Positions 51,967-60,521 of a stretch of 64,000 nucleotides of DNA are shown here, piece by piece; positions within the stretch are counted from its first letter, which is position 1; the number at the start of each line of letters is the position of its first letter. The position numbers were made by a program, and so were the translations under genes. The DNA comes from Halieaceae bacterium (GTDB lineage: Bacteria; Pseudomonadota; Gammaproteobacteria; Pseudomonadales; Halieaceae): NCBI GenBank assembly GCA_026710905.1, contig JAPOQD010000029.1, positions 26,842 to 90,841 on the forward strand, written 5' to 3'. The notes under the pieces are model-generated. The model had not been told where the DNA came from. It searched no databases and was given only the letters and a program-made list of their open reading frames with translations.

Positions 51967-52344
51967 ATGAGGACACCAAAAAAAGTTATTGAGGCCTACA
52001 ATTACGAGTTGTGGAACAAGCAAAACTACGAACTCGGTGAGGAGATCATTGCCGATCAGGTGGTTCGGCATTACCCGGGTTCAGTAGAAACAATGAGTAA
52101 AGAAGAAGCTATTCAACGAGTAAGAGATACTTATGCAAACCATTGGCCCGAGATTGAATTTACGCTACACAAAATGACAGTCGAGGGTGAACTTGTGACC
52201 CTGCTGTGGGAGATGCAAGCACGGACAGAGCAAGGTGAGGAGTTCACCTACAGCAGCATCGAAGTGTTCCGTGTAGTTGACGGGAAAATATGTGAGTTCT
52301 GGAACCCCGTGCACAACAACGAAGCCAATGGCCTATGGGGATAG
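51967..52344 (+). CDS. NTF2-like / SnoaL-fold protein
   Basis: 125 residues: VIEAYNYELWNKQNYELGEE, VRHYPGSVETMSKEEAIQRV, PEIEFTLHKMTVEGELVTLL and EVFRVVDGKICEFWNPVHNN, typical of SnoaL-like polyketide cyclase/ester-binding folds. The usual charged residues of SnoaL are only partly present, so the activity is not predictable. The kinase-like gene starts 10 bases before the stop codon, so the two are translated together. Similar pairings recur in the 14-18 kb part of the window. Confidence 0.8.
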   Translation: MRTPKKVIEAYNYELWNKQNYELGEEIIADQVVRHYPGSVETMSKEEAIQRVRDTYANHWPEIEFTLHKMTVEGELVTLLWEMQARTEQGEEFTYSSIEVFRVVDGKICEFWNPVHNNEANGLWG

Positions 52345-53399
52345 ACATGCCGAGCTTGCTATCGTCGATCGATGAAATTGACGCCGCTTGGTTGCAGTCT
52401 GTTTTCAGTGCGGCGGGAAAAGATATTCCCGTTATCCGCAAGCTACGCATAGAAGCATTGGGTGACGGCAAAACGGGCACAACCGTCAAGGCAGTGCTTG
52501 AGTATGAAGGTAACGGTTCGGTTGACCCTGCAACAGCGCCGAGCTCGGTGGTATGCAAGTTCCACCCTGCCGACCCAAATCAGTTTGAGATCGTCAAAAG
52601 TACCGGCATTTTTCTGGCCGAGGCCAATGCCCAGAAGTTGTTGGCAGAGCACTCCGAGGCGGCAGTGCCTGAGTGCTACTTTGTAGCGGTTGCGGATGAT
52701 GCCGGCGAATTTAATCTGGTGTGCGAAGACCTCTCCGGGTTCTGCGTACCGGGGGACCAGATCGCGGGTTGTTCCATCGATGACGCAAGAACCGCCATGG
52801 CGGAGCTTGCAAAATTTCATCGTCAGTTCTGGAACGAACCACGGTTGGAATCAGTGGAATGGGCCGCACAGCGCCCGGAATTCCTCGATAACGCACTTGA
52901 AATGATACTTGATCGAATAAAGCGTCTATTGAGTGCGGATCAATACGAGGTCGTCATTCAGGCCGTTCCGCGAATACACGATTGGCTGGAGTTACAGCCG
53001 ATCAATAAGACGCTGATACACAACGATTGCAAAATAGACAACATATTGTTTGACCATCGAAATGCGAAGGAGCCGAAGGCGTACCTGATTGATTTTGCCA
53101 TGGTGAGTGTAGGCGATGCTGCCTCCGATATCGCCTATTTTCTAACCAGCAGCTTGTCACCGGAAAACAGGCTGGCGTGTGAGCTGGATTTGCTGAAACT
53201 ACATAGCGGGGAAATTGCAAAGAAGGATCCTTCCCATACCTTTGAAAACGCGGTTCAGGCCTATCGAGACAACATTGTTTCCTCACTATTTCTAACCCTT
53301 TTCTTCGCAGTGCATGTTACCGACACTCCCGAAGCCCGGTTACTGCTGAAAACATTATTGGAACGCAACTGTGCCGCCGTGGAGCACTGGACGCCATAA
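52335..53399 (+). CDS. Phosphotransferase, ecdysteroid-kinase-like (EcKL/APH fold)
   Basis: 354 residues. ISTLLSS-like start (MGIDMPSLLSSIDEID), SVVCKFHPADPNQFEIVKST in the N-lobe, catalytic loop TLIHNDCKIDNILFD and metal-binding YLIDFAMVSVGDAASDIAYF in the C-lobe. It belongs to the EcKL/CHK-like kinases that phosphorylate small hydroxylated molecules; ecdysteroid is only the best-known substrate. It is the second such kinase of the island and the third APH-fold gene in the window. The start overlaps the NTF2 gene. An ATG at 52347 is an alternative start. Confidence 0.85.
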   Translation: MGIDMPSLLSSIDEIDAAWLQSVFSAAGKDIPVIRKLRIEALGDGKTGTTVKAVLEYEGNGSVDPATAPSSVVCKFHPADPNQFEIVKSTGIFLAEANAQKLLAEHSEAAVPECYFVAVADDAGEFNLVCEDLSGFCVPGDQIAGCSIDDARTAMAELAKFHRQFWNEPRLESVEWAAQRPEFLDNALEMILDRIKRLLSADQYEVVIQAVPRIHDWLELQPINKTLIHNDCKIDNILFDHRNAKEPKAYLIDFAMVSVGDAASDIAYFLTSSLSPENRLACELDLLKLHSGEIAKKDPSHTFENAVQAYRDNIVSSLFLTLFFAVHVTDTPEARLLLKTLLERNCAAVEHWTP

Positions 53400-53481
53400 G
53401 CGATAGTAGCTGAGAACCGAAGGGCTGCTGCTGCCTGCTTGAAAAGTCTTACAAATCAACTGAATTGGAGTCGGGTAAACC

Positions 53482-54594
53482 ATGATTAATGAAGAAGATC
53501 AGACTTATCCTGCGTATACATCGAAGTTCCCCGAGCTGGGGTTTTATGCCTTCCCCGGTGCAGCCTCTGATACGCGGGGTGACCTGGAACACGTAAAATA
53601 CGCTGAACAGATCGGCATCGGTAATGTGATGATATCCGAGCGTGCCGACTTCAAGGAAATCGGAACACTTTGCGGGGCCACCGCTGCAGTGACCGAAAAG
53701 ATGTATATAGGTACATCGGCTACTAACGCCAATACCCGCAATCCGGTAGCTACTGCATCCTTTTGTTCCAGCATGAATCGCGTGTCGCGCGGCCGTTTTG
53801 CCCTGGGTCTGGGCAAGGGCAATGCACCTTTGCATAAGGCTTGGGGGCTAAAACCCGTAACCTATGAGGACGAGCGCGAATACTACAAGGTTCTTAAAAC
53901 ATTGTTGTGCGGCGAGGTCCTTGAGAACTATTCGGGTTCGATTGGCGACTTCCCTCGTCTTGGCTTGCTGGGCGACTATGTCAAAGAAGACGTCCCGTTC
54001 CTGTTCGTCGGTTTTGGCCCGAACAGTTTGAAGCATGCGGGCACTCTATACGAAGGCGCACACCTGCATACGTTTATGGCGCCCGAGGCGGTATCGAGAG
54101 CAGTGGGTTTAATTCGTGAGGGCGAACGAGAAGCAGGTAAGGAAGAGGGCAAGGCGAAAGTGTGGACAGTGCTCGCTACCCTGTGCAATCCAACAGAGAA
54201 AAAGTACCTGGAATACGTCACAGCTCGACTCGCCTCTTATCTACAGGTGCAAGGCTACGGTGATGGACTGGCCAAAATTAATGGTTGGGACCCCGACGAG
54301 CTCGAGCGATTCAGAAAGGAACCTGCCGTGACCTCTGTGGGCGGCTGGATAGACGCGGTTGCCAATTTCGAGCAATTAGCCGCCATAGACAAGGTGTTGC
54401 CGCAGGAGTGGCGTTCCGCCGCCGTTGGCACTCCCAGGGATTGCGCGCAGCGTTGGCTGGAAGAGTTCGAGGCGGGCGCCGACGGAATCATTATCCACAC
54501 GTGTACGCCCGAAGAATTCGAGCCTGTGTTGACCGAGTACGAAAAAATTCGGCCCAACCACCTCCTCGAAGGGCGAACCAATCGGCCTGCGTAA
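53482..54594 (+). CDS. LLM-class flavin-dependent oxidoreductase (luciferase-like)
   Basis: 370 residues with the bacterial luciferase-like TIM barrel. Visible parts are ELGFYAFPGAASDTRGDLEH, KYAEQIGIGNVMISERADFK, TSATNANTRNPVATASFCSS and RVSRGRFALGLGKGNAPLHK, then LLGDYVKEDVPFLFVGFGPN. It would use FMN or F420; the sequence resembles the subset often annotated as F420-dependent in mycobacteria, but the cofactor cannot be assigned without a closer comparison. Oxidation or hydroxylation of a cyclic ketone or alcohol is typical. It is the last plus-strand gene of this operon. Confidence 0.85.
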   Translation: MINEEDQTYPAYTSKFPELGFYAFPGAASDTRGDLEHVKYAEQIGIGNVMISERADFKEIGTLCGATAAVTEKMYIGTSATNANTRNPVATASFCSSMNRVSRGRFALGLGKGNAPLHKAWGLKPVTYEDEREYYKVLKTLLCGEVLENYSGSIGDFPRLGLLGDYVKEDVPFLFVGFGPNSLKHAGTLYEGAHLHTFMAPEAVSRAVGLIREGEREAGKEEGKAKVWTVLATLCNPTEKKYLEYVTARLASYLQVQGYGDGLAKINGWDPDELERFRKEPAVTSVGGWIDAVANFEQLAAIDKVLPQEWRSAAVGTPRDCAQRWLEEFEAGADGIIIHTCTPEEFEPVLTEYEKIRPNHLLEGRTNRPA

Positions 54595-54696
54595 ACAGCG
54601 GCAACTGTCAGCCGTCCAAAAGCTGAATCGATCTGCAGAAAACGCCTGGATGACGACAAACCGTTTTACTGTTACGCCGGTAGTAACAGGCCCTAA

Positions 54697-54846
54697 CCCG
54701 CATTTTGCACCAACCTCCTGCTGTGGGCGCCTATCGGGGCCGCGCACGCGCGGCCCGCGGGTCGCACATGTGCGACCCCGGAAATTGTGGGTGCCTGCAG
54801 GGGCGGCGTTGCAACGCCCTCGCGACGAACGTTGGTGAGATGCGGG
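54697..54846. mobile_element. MITE-like element (copy 2 of the glcD/E element)
   Basis: A 150-base copy of the element at 33913-34121, with ends CCCGCATTTTGCACCAAC and GTTGGTGAGATGCGGG. It contains the same palindrome GGGTCGCACATGTGCGACCC plus GGCCGCGCACGCGCGGCC. It sits between the convergent LLM and MaoC genes and is shorter and more diverged than the first copy. Confidence 0.65.
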
Positions 54847-54870
54847 CTGATATGTTTTAACTTGCAAGCA

Positions 54871-54955
54871 ACTGTGCCAGAAGGGGTTTTTTCTGGCACA
54901 GTGCTTGGCTGGAACATCTGACTGTATGTTTGAACTTGCCAGCAAGTTCAAACAT
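54871..54955. terminator. Two strong hairpins between convergent genes
   Basis: ACTGTGCCAGAA at 54871-54882 pairs with TTCTGGCACAGT at 54891-54902, and ATGTTTGAACTTG at 54926-54938 pairs with CAAGTTCAAACAT at 54943-54955. Both arms are perfect. The first has a run of Ts in and after the loop on the plus strand. They stop the LLM transcript (plus) and the MaoC transcript (minus) between the genes, so they probably form a bidirectional terminator pair. Confidence 0.55.
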
Positions 54956-54960
54956 GGGGT

Positions 54961-55428
54961 CTAAGTAATTTGCATAGTGATAAAATCTGCAACAAACGCC
55001 GGCTGTTCCTGACCTTCGATTTCCATCGTCACCTGCGTCGTGACCTTGTATCTATTCTCGTCGACTTCATCGAAGGCAAGCAACTTGTGATGTGCGCGAA
55101 CTCGGCTGCCACTGGGTACGGGTGCGAGGAAGCGGATTCGATCGAAGCCATAGTTCATTCCAAATTTCAAACCCTCAAGGTAGAAAGTATCGTCGGGCAC
55201 TTCGGCAACGATCAGTGACAAAGTTAAAAAGCCATGCGCAATCGTACCGCCAAAGGGCGTATCTTTGGCTCGCTCGGGATCCACGTGGATAAACTGATGA
55301 TCGTCAGTAACGTCGGCAAACTGATTAATCCTCTCCTGGCTGATTGTCATCCATTTCGAAGCACCCAGATCCTTGCCTACTAATGCCTTGGCCTGTTCTA
55401 CGCTTAATATCTGCACATTGGGTTTCAT
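54961..55428 (-). CDS. MaoC-like enoyl-CoA hydratase (hotdog fold)
   Basis: About 155 residues from the ATG at 55428, preceded by AGGAGGAAAC; the frame is open further upstream without homology. The hydratase motif is FADVTDDHQFIHVDPE, followed by GGTIAHGFLTLSLIVAEV. It hydrates a 2-enoyl-CoA and may supply the beta-hydroxyacyl-CoA for the thiolase-fold aldolase encoded at 49941. It is similar to, but not a recent copy of, the MaoC at 10514. It starts a minus-strand series running from the Mo-oxidoreductase to the TonB receptor. Confidence 0.88.
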   Translation of the reverse strand: MKPNVQILSVEQAKALVGKDLGASKWMTISQERINQFADVTDDHQFIHVDPERAKDTPFGGTIAHGFLTLSLIVAEVPDDTFYLEGLKFGMNYGFDRIRFLAPVPSGSRVRAHHKLLAFDEVDENRYKVTTQVTMEIEGQEQPAFVADFITMQIT

Positions 55429-55481
55429 ATCGTTTCCTCCTGAACACCTAGAATTGACAACTTTAAACGGGCAACCGCTAG

Positions 55482-55665
55482 CCCGCATATCTCACCAACC
55501 TTCTACTGCGGATGCCGCAGCACTCGCCGTGGCGGCGTGTGCTCCCTGCAGCCGATTCGACATAGCCTCAACCGTCAACTATGCCTTCAGCGTCTTTCAA
55601 TCCGCGCACCCCGCCACAACGGCGGTCCAACGCCAACATCTACGGACCCTGCTGGACCCTTTCAA
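55482..55665. mobile_element. Partial MITE-like element (copy 3)
   Basis: CCCGCATATCTCACCAACC at 55482 matches the left end of the glcD/E element, and the following sequence tracks it: CTCGCCGTGGCGGCGTG, CTATGCCTTCAGCG and CGCACCCCGCCACA correspond to segments of copy 1. The right inverted repeat is absent. The right part lies against and partly within the 3' end of the molybdopterin oxidoreductase gene, which may owe its last codons to the insertion. Confidence 0.6.
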
Positions 55666-57772
55666 CCGCTACAGGCACACCACACATCCAGGACATATGG
55701 CTAAGGGGCTCGTAGGTATCCACACCGACTGGCATCAATCGATTGCAATTGACCCCCGGACGTGTTGAGGCGATTCCCAGTTTACTGGCCTGTCGATGGC
55801 CATAACCATGGGTCATGGCGACAGCGCCAGGCCGGAGATCATCCCGCACTTCCAAGCGGCATTCCAACTCTCCGTTTTCGTTAGAGACCTTAATCCAATC
55901 GCCGTCCAGGAGACCTCTCCTGGATGCATCCGCTGGACACATGCGCAAACGATTTTCTGCAAGATTGCCACCGCGCATCCCCGGCGCGTTGGCCATCCAA
56001 CTGTTGTGCATGTGAGGGGTGCGCATCGAAATCAACTTCAGCACATCATCCAGCTCTTGCTCCAATTCCGACCAGATTCGGTCAACCCGATCAAATAAGC
56101 CATACTTGACAAAGCACTCGGGGTAACAATCGATCTTTCCATCCTCGTGTAGTACACAGGTTTGAAAAAGCGAGTCCTTGGGCGCCTGCTCCATAAACGC
56201 CGTCTGATAGGGTTGGGACTTGATCTTCTCAATCGACAAGCCCCGCGTGGCCAGCATCCCGTCGAGGAACTTGAAACCGTCGCGGTGATCCTCCTCATCA
56301 AGCTGCGAAGGTATATTCAAGGCCTGCAGCAAGCGCGACAAAATCCACCAGTCGCTGCGCCGATCATGTTTGGGTGGCACGACTGCATCGGCGTATTGCA
56401 CACTGGGTATCAATTGGGTACCGGTATACAGCGGAAACCCCGTAATATCCTCACGCTCCAACCAGTCGGCTGCCGACAGTACGTAATCGGCATACTCTGT
56501 GGTCAGGCTTGGAATGACGTCGGTGCAGACCAGCAAATCGAGCCTGGCGAAGGCCGCCATGAGCTGATCTTCACCACCACTCATTGTTAGCAGCGGATTA
56601 CCGCCCAGGCAGATCACCGCGCGTATTTTGCCGCGTTCAACAAGATCCGGCAGGAGCACACCAGGCATCATTGCCGCGCCCAGCGGAATGTTCCCATAGG
56701 GCGACTCCCATTCGTGCAGTACTGAAGGCATAGGCTGCGGCTCACCAAGCTTCGTCGACTTGAAAGTGCCACCCTTCCTGCCGAGATTGCCCGTGGCGAA
56801 ATTCAGCATCTCGCTCAACCAGCAGCTCAGCGTACCCTGCCGCCCCTGGTTAACGCCGGTAGACAAATAACAGGCTGCCGAATTCGCCGCCACCATATCG
56901 GTGGCAACCTGCCGGATTTGCGCTGCCGGAATACCGGTGACGCCCGCTACCTTGTCAGTTGTCCATTGTTCTATGAAGCTTAGGTAAGCCTCGACATTCT
57001 TGCCATATTCTTGCAGCTTATCCTTATCAAACCCGCCCAACTGATAAATTTCGTTAGACAGTGCGGCCAGAAAAAACACATCCGTGTCGGGTTTAATTTG
57101 CAATGTCTCGCCCGTCGCGGCCGAGGAAGATTCAATTTTTCGAGGGTTAACAAAGGTGACCTTGCCGCCGCGCGCCTTGATATTTTTCAGTATTTTCCCG
57201 CCATCATTCGGAACACTGATAAAGGTCCAATGGGAGACCTTGGGGTTTGCGCCTATGCACAACAGGTAATCGGTATGAGCCAGATCCGGGATAAAGGTGA
57301 CCATGCCGCCGTACATCGAGGTTGATGTCACAAATTTGTTGGTGCAGTCTTGCGTCCCCGCGCTGAAAAACATACTGGTTCCCAGCGTGGCCGCCAGCTG
57401 ACTAATCACATGCACAGCGCGGGAATCAAAAGCGAGCGGATTACCCGCATAGACAGCCACCGCATCGTTGCCAAATTCGTTTTGCAGTGCCTGAATTTTT
57501 TCGGCTACTTCCGAAATGGCAACATCCCAATCAATGCGCTCAAACTCCGCGGCCTCAGCCAATTTGTCGTTTTTTCGCTTGAGTGGCCAGTTCAGTCGAT
57601 CGGGGTCATTGTGAACCTCAAGAAAAAAGAGTCCCTTATTACAGGGAATACCGCCCAGAGGATGCTCCGGGTCCGGCTTAAGCGCCACTATCTCGCCCGC
57701 CTGATTGACGTTTGCCTGTAGTGGACAGGCCGGCTCACAAATTCGACAGAATGTTTTCTTGATACTTCCCAT
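55640..57772 (-). CDS. Molybdopterin oxidoreductase (formate dehydrogenase-like, single subunit)
   Basis: About 710 residues from the ATG at 57772 (MGSIKKTFCRICEPACPLQ); the open frame goes to 57838. Catalytic subunit of the DMSO reductase superfamily. The [4Fe-4S] motif uses Cys9, Cys12, Cys16 and Cys44. Mo-bis-MGD binding parts are DALVLCIGANPKV-like VSHWTFISVP and CYLSTGVNQGRQGTLSCW, then GAVAMTHGYGHRQASKLGI and GVNCNRLMPVGVDTYEP at the end. The segment following NSAACYLSTGVNQG has no Cys or Sec. No twin-arginine signal is seen, so it is cytoplasmic. No electron-transfer or membrane subunit is encoded nearby; an unusual orphan. It could hydroxylate or reduce a CoA-bound or steroid-like substrate. 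Confidence 0.85.
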   Translation of the reverse strand: MGSIKKTFCRICEPACPLQANVNQAGEIVALKPDPEHPLGGIPCNKGLFFLEVHNDPDRLNWPLKRKNDKLAEAAEFERIDWDVAISEVAEKIQALQNEFGNDAVAVYAGNPLAFDSRAVHVISQLAATLGTSMFFSAGTQDCTNKFVTSTSMYGGMVTFIPDLAHTDYLLCIGANPKVSHWTFISVPNDGGKILKNIKARGGKVTFVNPRKIESSSAATGETLQIKPDTDVFFLAALSNEIYQLGGFDKDKLQEYGKNVEAYLSFIEQWTTDKVAGVTGIPAAQIRQVATDMVAANSAACYLSTGVNQGRQGTLSCWLSEMLNFATGNLGRKGGTFKSTKLGEPQPMPSVLHEWESPYGNIPLGAAMMPGVLLPDLVERGKIRAVICLGGNPLLTMSGGEDQLMAAFARLDLLVCTDVIPSLTTEYADYVLSAADWLEREDITGFPLYTGTQLIPSVQYADAVVPPKHDRRSDWWILSRLLQALNIPSQLDEEDHRDGFKFLDGMLATRGLSIEKIKSQPYQTAFMEQAPKDSLFQTCVLHEDGKIDCYPECFVKYGLFDRVDRIWSELEQELDDVLKLISMRTPHMHNSWMANAPGMRGGNLAENRLRMCPADASRRGLLDGDWIKVSNENGELECRLEVRDDLRPGAVAMTHGYGHRQASKLGIASTRPGVNCNRLMPVGVDTYEPLSHMSWMCGVPVAVERVQQGP

Positions 57773-57921
57773 ACCGTTCTCTCGCACTATTTCCAAGGAC
57801 CGCTCTCTAATCTCTGGGCTGATGATGCTCGCAAGCATACATGCCTGCGGGGGCGCGTAGTTACATCCTCAGTTACATTTGTACCTTTGTACTCGATATA
57901 AACTTCCAGACGTCATCTTGT

Positions 57922-59073
57922 TCAGCCCACTATCGATTTTCTCGATTCGAGTAAACGTAAATCAGGTGCGCTACTCGCAAATACTGAGGGGTAGACAATG
58001 CCGGGTTCGTGTGCGCATACAACCGGGACGGCTTGCAAACACGGTACGGCAGTGGCGTAGTAGCAGGGATTCGTGTCGTCACCTGGGGCAAATACCAGGT
58101 TATCCTTGAAGGAGGCTTGTACAGCAATGCTGGATTTAACTGAACAGGGTTTGCCTTCTATTTCAATATCCCAGACACAATCTTTATCGCCAAAAGGAGA
58201 CTGCTCAAGAGTGAAGAACCATTTGGAGCTACAATTCAGCTTCGGTTCGCCGTCGACATAGCCGTGAAAATGATGCGTCTGTGCTTTAACTGATCCCTTG
58301 GGAAACACCATATCAAAGTTGTGGCCCTTCGCCCTGGACAGTTCGAAACCTTCTTCGGTCAGGTGATTGTCCGTACGGAATTCGAATTTATCCAAGGGTT
58401 TACCGTACAGCGACACACTCGCTAGATTAAGCTCCTCAAAAAAGTAATACCTTTTCCAGGCTTCGTGAAAAGCAACATTCTTCTTTGCTTCTTCGACGCT
58501 GACACCATAGCCCGCTGCATTCCACATCTTTTCATAGCCGGTGTGCGCCATATCGTAATACTCATCGACCTGAATCTTCTCGACGTCATTGCATAGGCCG
58601 GTTAGCGTCATTGCCACACGCGAAAGCCAGAAACCAGGGTTTTCACCGGAACCATGTAAACAGCTATTGCCTTTTCGACAGGCATCTTCAAATTTCCTGG
58701 CGTAGCCTTCTTCATGAATATGCGGATAGTGGTAGATAACCGGGGTAACCACATTTTTGCCGGATTCCAACATCTTAATGACCAGCTTGTCCATTTCTTC
58801 CACGACGTGTGGCATCGGGAAATAACCACACCAGATCACACAATCGGCCTCGATATCCAGGATCGCTTCTTTATCAGTCGTCACCCTGACGCCGACGGGT
58901 TCTCGACCGAGTAGTTCACCCACATCAAGACCGTCTTTTCTTGAACGAAATCCAAGAACTCCTACGAGTTCAAATTCAGGGAGACGTATCACTTCCCGCA
59001 GCACTGCCTGCCCCACGGCGCCGGGGCCAACCAGAATAATCTTATAGGGGTCTCTCATTGCTCTATTTCCCAT
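57922..59073 (-). CDS. DapB-fold NAD(P)-dependent dehydrogenase, unknown substrate
   Basis: 383 residues; ATG at 59073 or 59058 (MRDPYKIILVGPGAVGQ). The N-terminal Rossmann loop is KIILVGPGAVGQAVLREVIR with VLGFRSRKDGLDVGELLG, and the family resembles dihydrodipicolinate reductase and 2,4-diaminopentanoate dehydrogenase. The central region has DCVIWCGYFPMPHVVEEMD. The C-terminal part contains YYDMAHTGYEKMWNAAGYGV and LDKFEFRTDNHLTEEGFE. In mycobacteria such proteins often accompany lipid and steroid degradation, with no established substrate. It belongs to the minus-strand series between the Mo-oxidoreductase and a membrane protein. Confidence 0.75.
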   Translation of the reverse strand: MGNRAMRDPYKIILVGPGAVGQAVLREVIRLPEFELVGVLGFRSRKDGLDVGELLGREPVGVRVTTDKEAILDIEADCVIWCGYFPMPHVVEEMDKLVIKMLESGKNVVTPVIYHYPHIHEEGYARKFEDACRKGNSCLHGSGENPGFWLSRVAMTLTGLCNDVEKIQVDEYYDMAHTGYEKMWNAAGYGVSVEEAKKNVAFHEAWKRYYFFEELNLASVSLYGKPLDKFEFRTDNHLTEEGFELSRAKGHNFDMVFPKGSVKAQTHHFHGYVDGEPKLNCSSKWFFTLEQSPFGDKDCVWDIEIEGKPCSVKSSIAVQASFKDNLVFAPGDDTNPCYYATAVPCLQAVPVVCAHEPGIVYPSVFASSAPDLRLLESRKSIVG

Positions 59074-59213
59074 TTATTAGAAATTTGCTACAAATACACT
59101 GAATCGCAAAGCAGCGAATACCAGAGCGCCGAAAGCTAAACAGGAAAGAAAAACCGGGCTTTATTGATGAAACAGGACTTGATTCCTGGATGAGGTGGGG
59201 CGCCCGATTTTCA

Positions 59214-59918
59214 TTAACAAGCAGTTGCAGCGGCTTCAGATTCTTCAGTATTGATAGCCCTTCGCGTCATCCACCAGAAAGTCCAAAACCAGCCGGTTGC
59301 CAATATCGTCGGAATCCAGAATCCAAACAAGCCATCCCAGGCAAATGGACCCGTTTTAAAGAATATTACTACCGTCGAGGTCGCCATGAGAACCGCAAAC
59401 CACGCTGCCAGAAAACCCAGCCAGCGTGGATACGGGCTGGAATCAGTACCATAGCGAATAATGACCAGTGCCTGGCAAAGCACCATCAGCGCGCCCGGCG
59501 TCCAGAGATACAATGTCGTTATCCAGGCAAGATCATATAAGGCTAAAAGCGCGTCTGGATTGCGGTCAGGACGAAAAGCCGCCAGCGCAAAAAAGGTGGC
59601 AGGCAGAAATACAGCAACAGTATTAAGAGCACCGCATACCAGTTGGCCAGTGGAACATACATTGCGAGGTCCTTCCATACGACTGAGCTGACAATAACCC
59701 GCTGCGCTTTGCAGCGCTGGAAATGGCGAGCCAAGGAGCATAAAGACTGACCCCATTAGTATACGTAGCTGATTGTCCTGAAAGAGCTGAGATACTTGCT
59801 CAGATGAAAGATCAGGCGATGTGGGTGGCAATATGCCCGCTACAAGCATACCCGAGAGAAATAAAAGTCCAAAAATGGGCCCACCAAACGCACAGAACCT
59901 TTGTAAACTCGCATTCAT
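59214..59918 (-). CDS. Integral membrane protein, unknown
   Basis: About 234 residues from the ATG at 59918. Six hydrophobic spans are visible, for example FCAFGGPIFGLLFLSGMLVA, ALNTVAVFLPATFFALAAF, TTLYLWTPGALMVLCQALVI and WLGFLAAWFAVLMATSTVVI. It begins MNASLQRFCAFGGPIFGLLF and I do not recognise the family with certainty; it is like membrane proteins found beside steroid and terpenoid genes. The start codon overlaps the stop of the TonB remnant (TGATG), so it is coupled to the receptor remnant's frame. Confidence 0.6.
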   Translation of the reverse strand: MNASLQRFCAFGGPIFGLLFLSGMLVAGILPPTSPDLSSEQVSQLFQDNQLRILMGSVFMLLGSPFPALQSAAGYCQLSRMEGPRNVCSTGQLVCGALNTVAVFLPATFFALAAFRPDRNPDALLALYDLAWITTLYLWTPGALMVLCQALVIIRYGTDSSPYPRWLGFLAAWFAVLMATSTVVIFFKTGPFAWDGLFGFWIPTILATGWFWTFWWMTRRAINTEESEAAATAC

Positions 59919-60472
59919 CACCGCTGATCCTTATCATTTTTAGCGATTTTTTGTCGACTATCTCCAGAAATTTTCGACGTCAGTTGTATTTCCTGAGTAT
60001 AGGTATCGAACTCAGTGGTGCCGTTAAAGGCGAAGGCAAATAGTCGGTTCGCGGTACCATCAAAATCAGTCCAGGTTGCGGAATCCATTTTTTGACAGGC
60101 GGTAATCGTTTTCACAGCAAACGATTCCCGTTCCCAGTTGAGCGCAAGACCGATTATTGTATGTTCCGGCTCAAAGCGATTGCCGTTATCGGTAAAGACA
60201 TCATGAGGCTTGGTTGTAAGTGTGTCCTGACCCGCCAAGGCTCCAAACTGCACGCCCGAACCATCGGCTTGTGATTGCTGTCTGAGCATTACCTCATCAC
60301 GGTTTTGGTCTACGTACACAACATTGAGTACGCCAGACCGAGAATCGCTTACGTCAAACCCGAGCTTGGCATTTACCTGCAAGTCTTCCTTGTCATCTCT
60401 ATCTGATTGCCCTGGTGCTTTATTGGCAAGGATAGTCTCCGATTGGTTACCAACGTTTCGATCTCGACGCAC
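59918..60472 (-). pseudogene. TonB-dependent receptor remnant (internal barrel part)
   Basis: The frame reads EDLQVNAKLGFDVSDSRSGV, LNVVYVDQNRDEVMLRQQ, AGQDTLTTKPHDVFTDNGNR and FDTYTQEIQLTSKISGDS. The last block is the usual YTQEIRLTS motif of the beta-barrel. The plug domain, the signal peptide and the C-terminal aromatic residue are missing. It lies directly downstream of a full receptor gene and looks like a degraded relative of it. Translation, if any, would run into the next membrane protein gene. Confidence 0.7.
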
Positions 60473-60521
60473 ACAGCAGCCACGAAAGCGTAGCTGCCAT
60501 ACGCACCTTCAAGTCTTTCAA

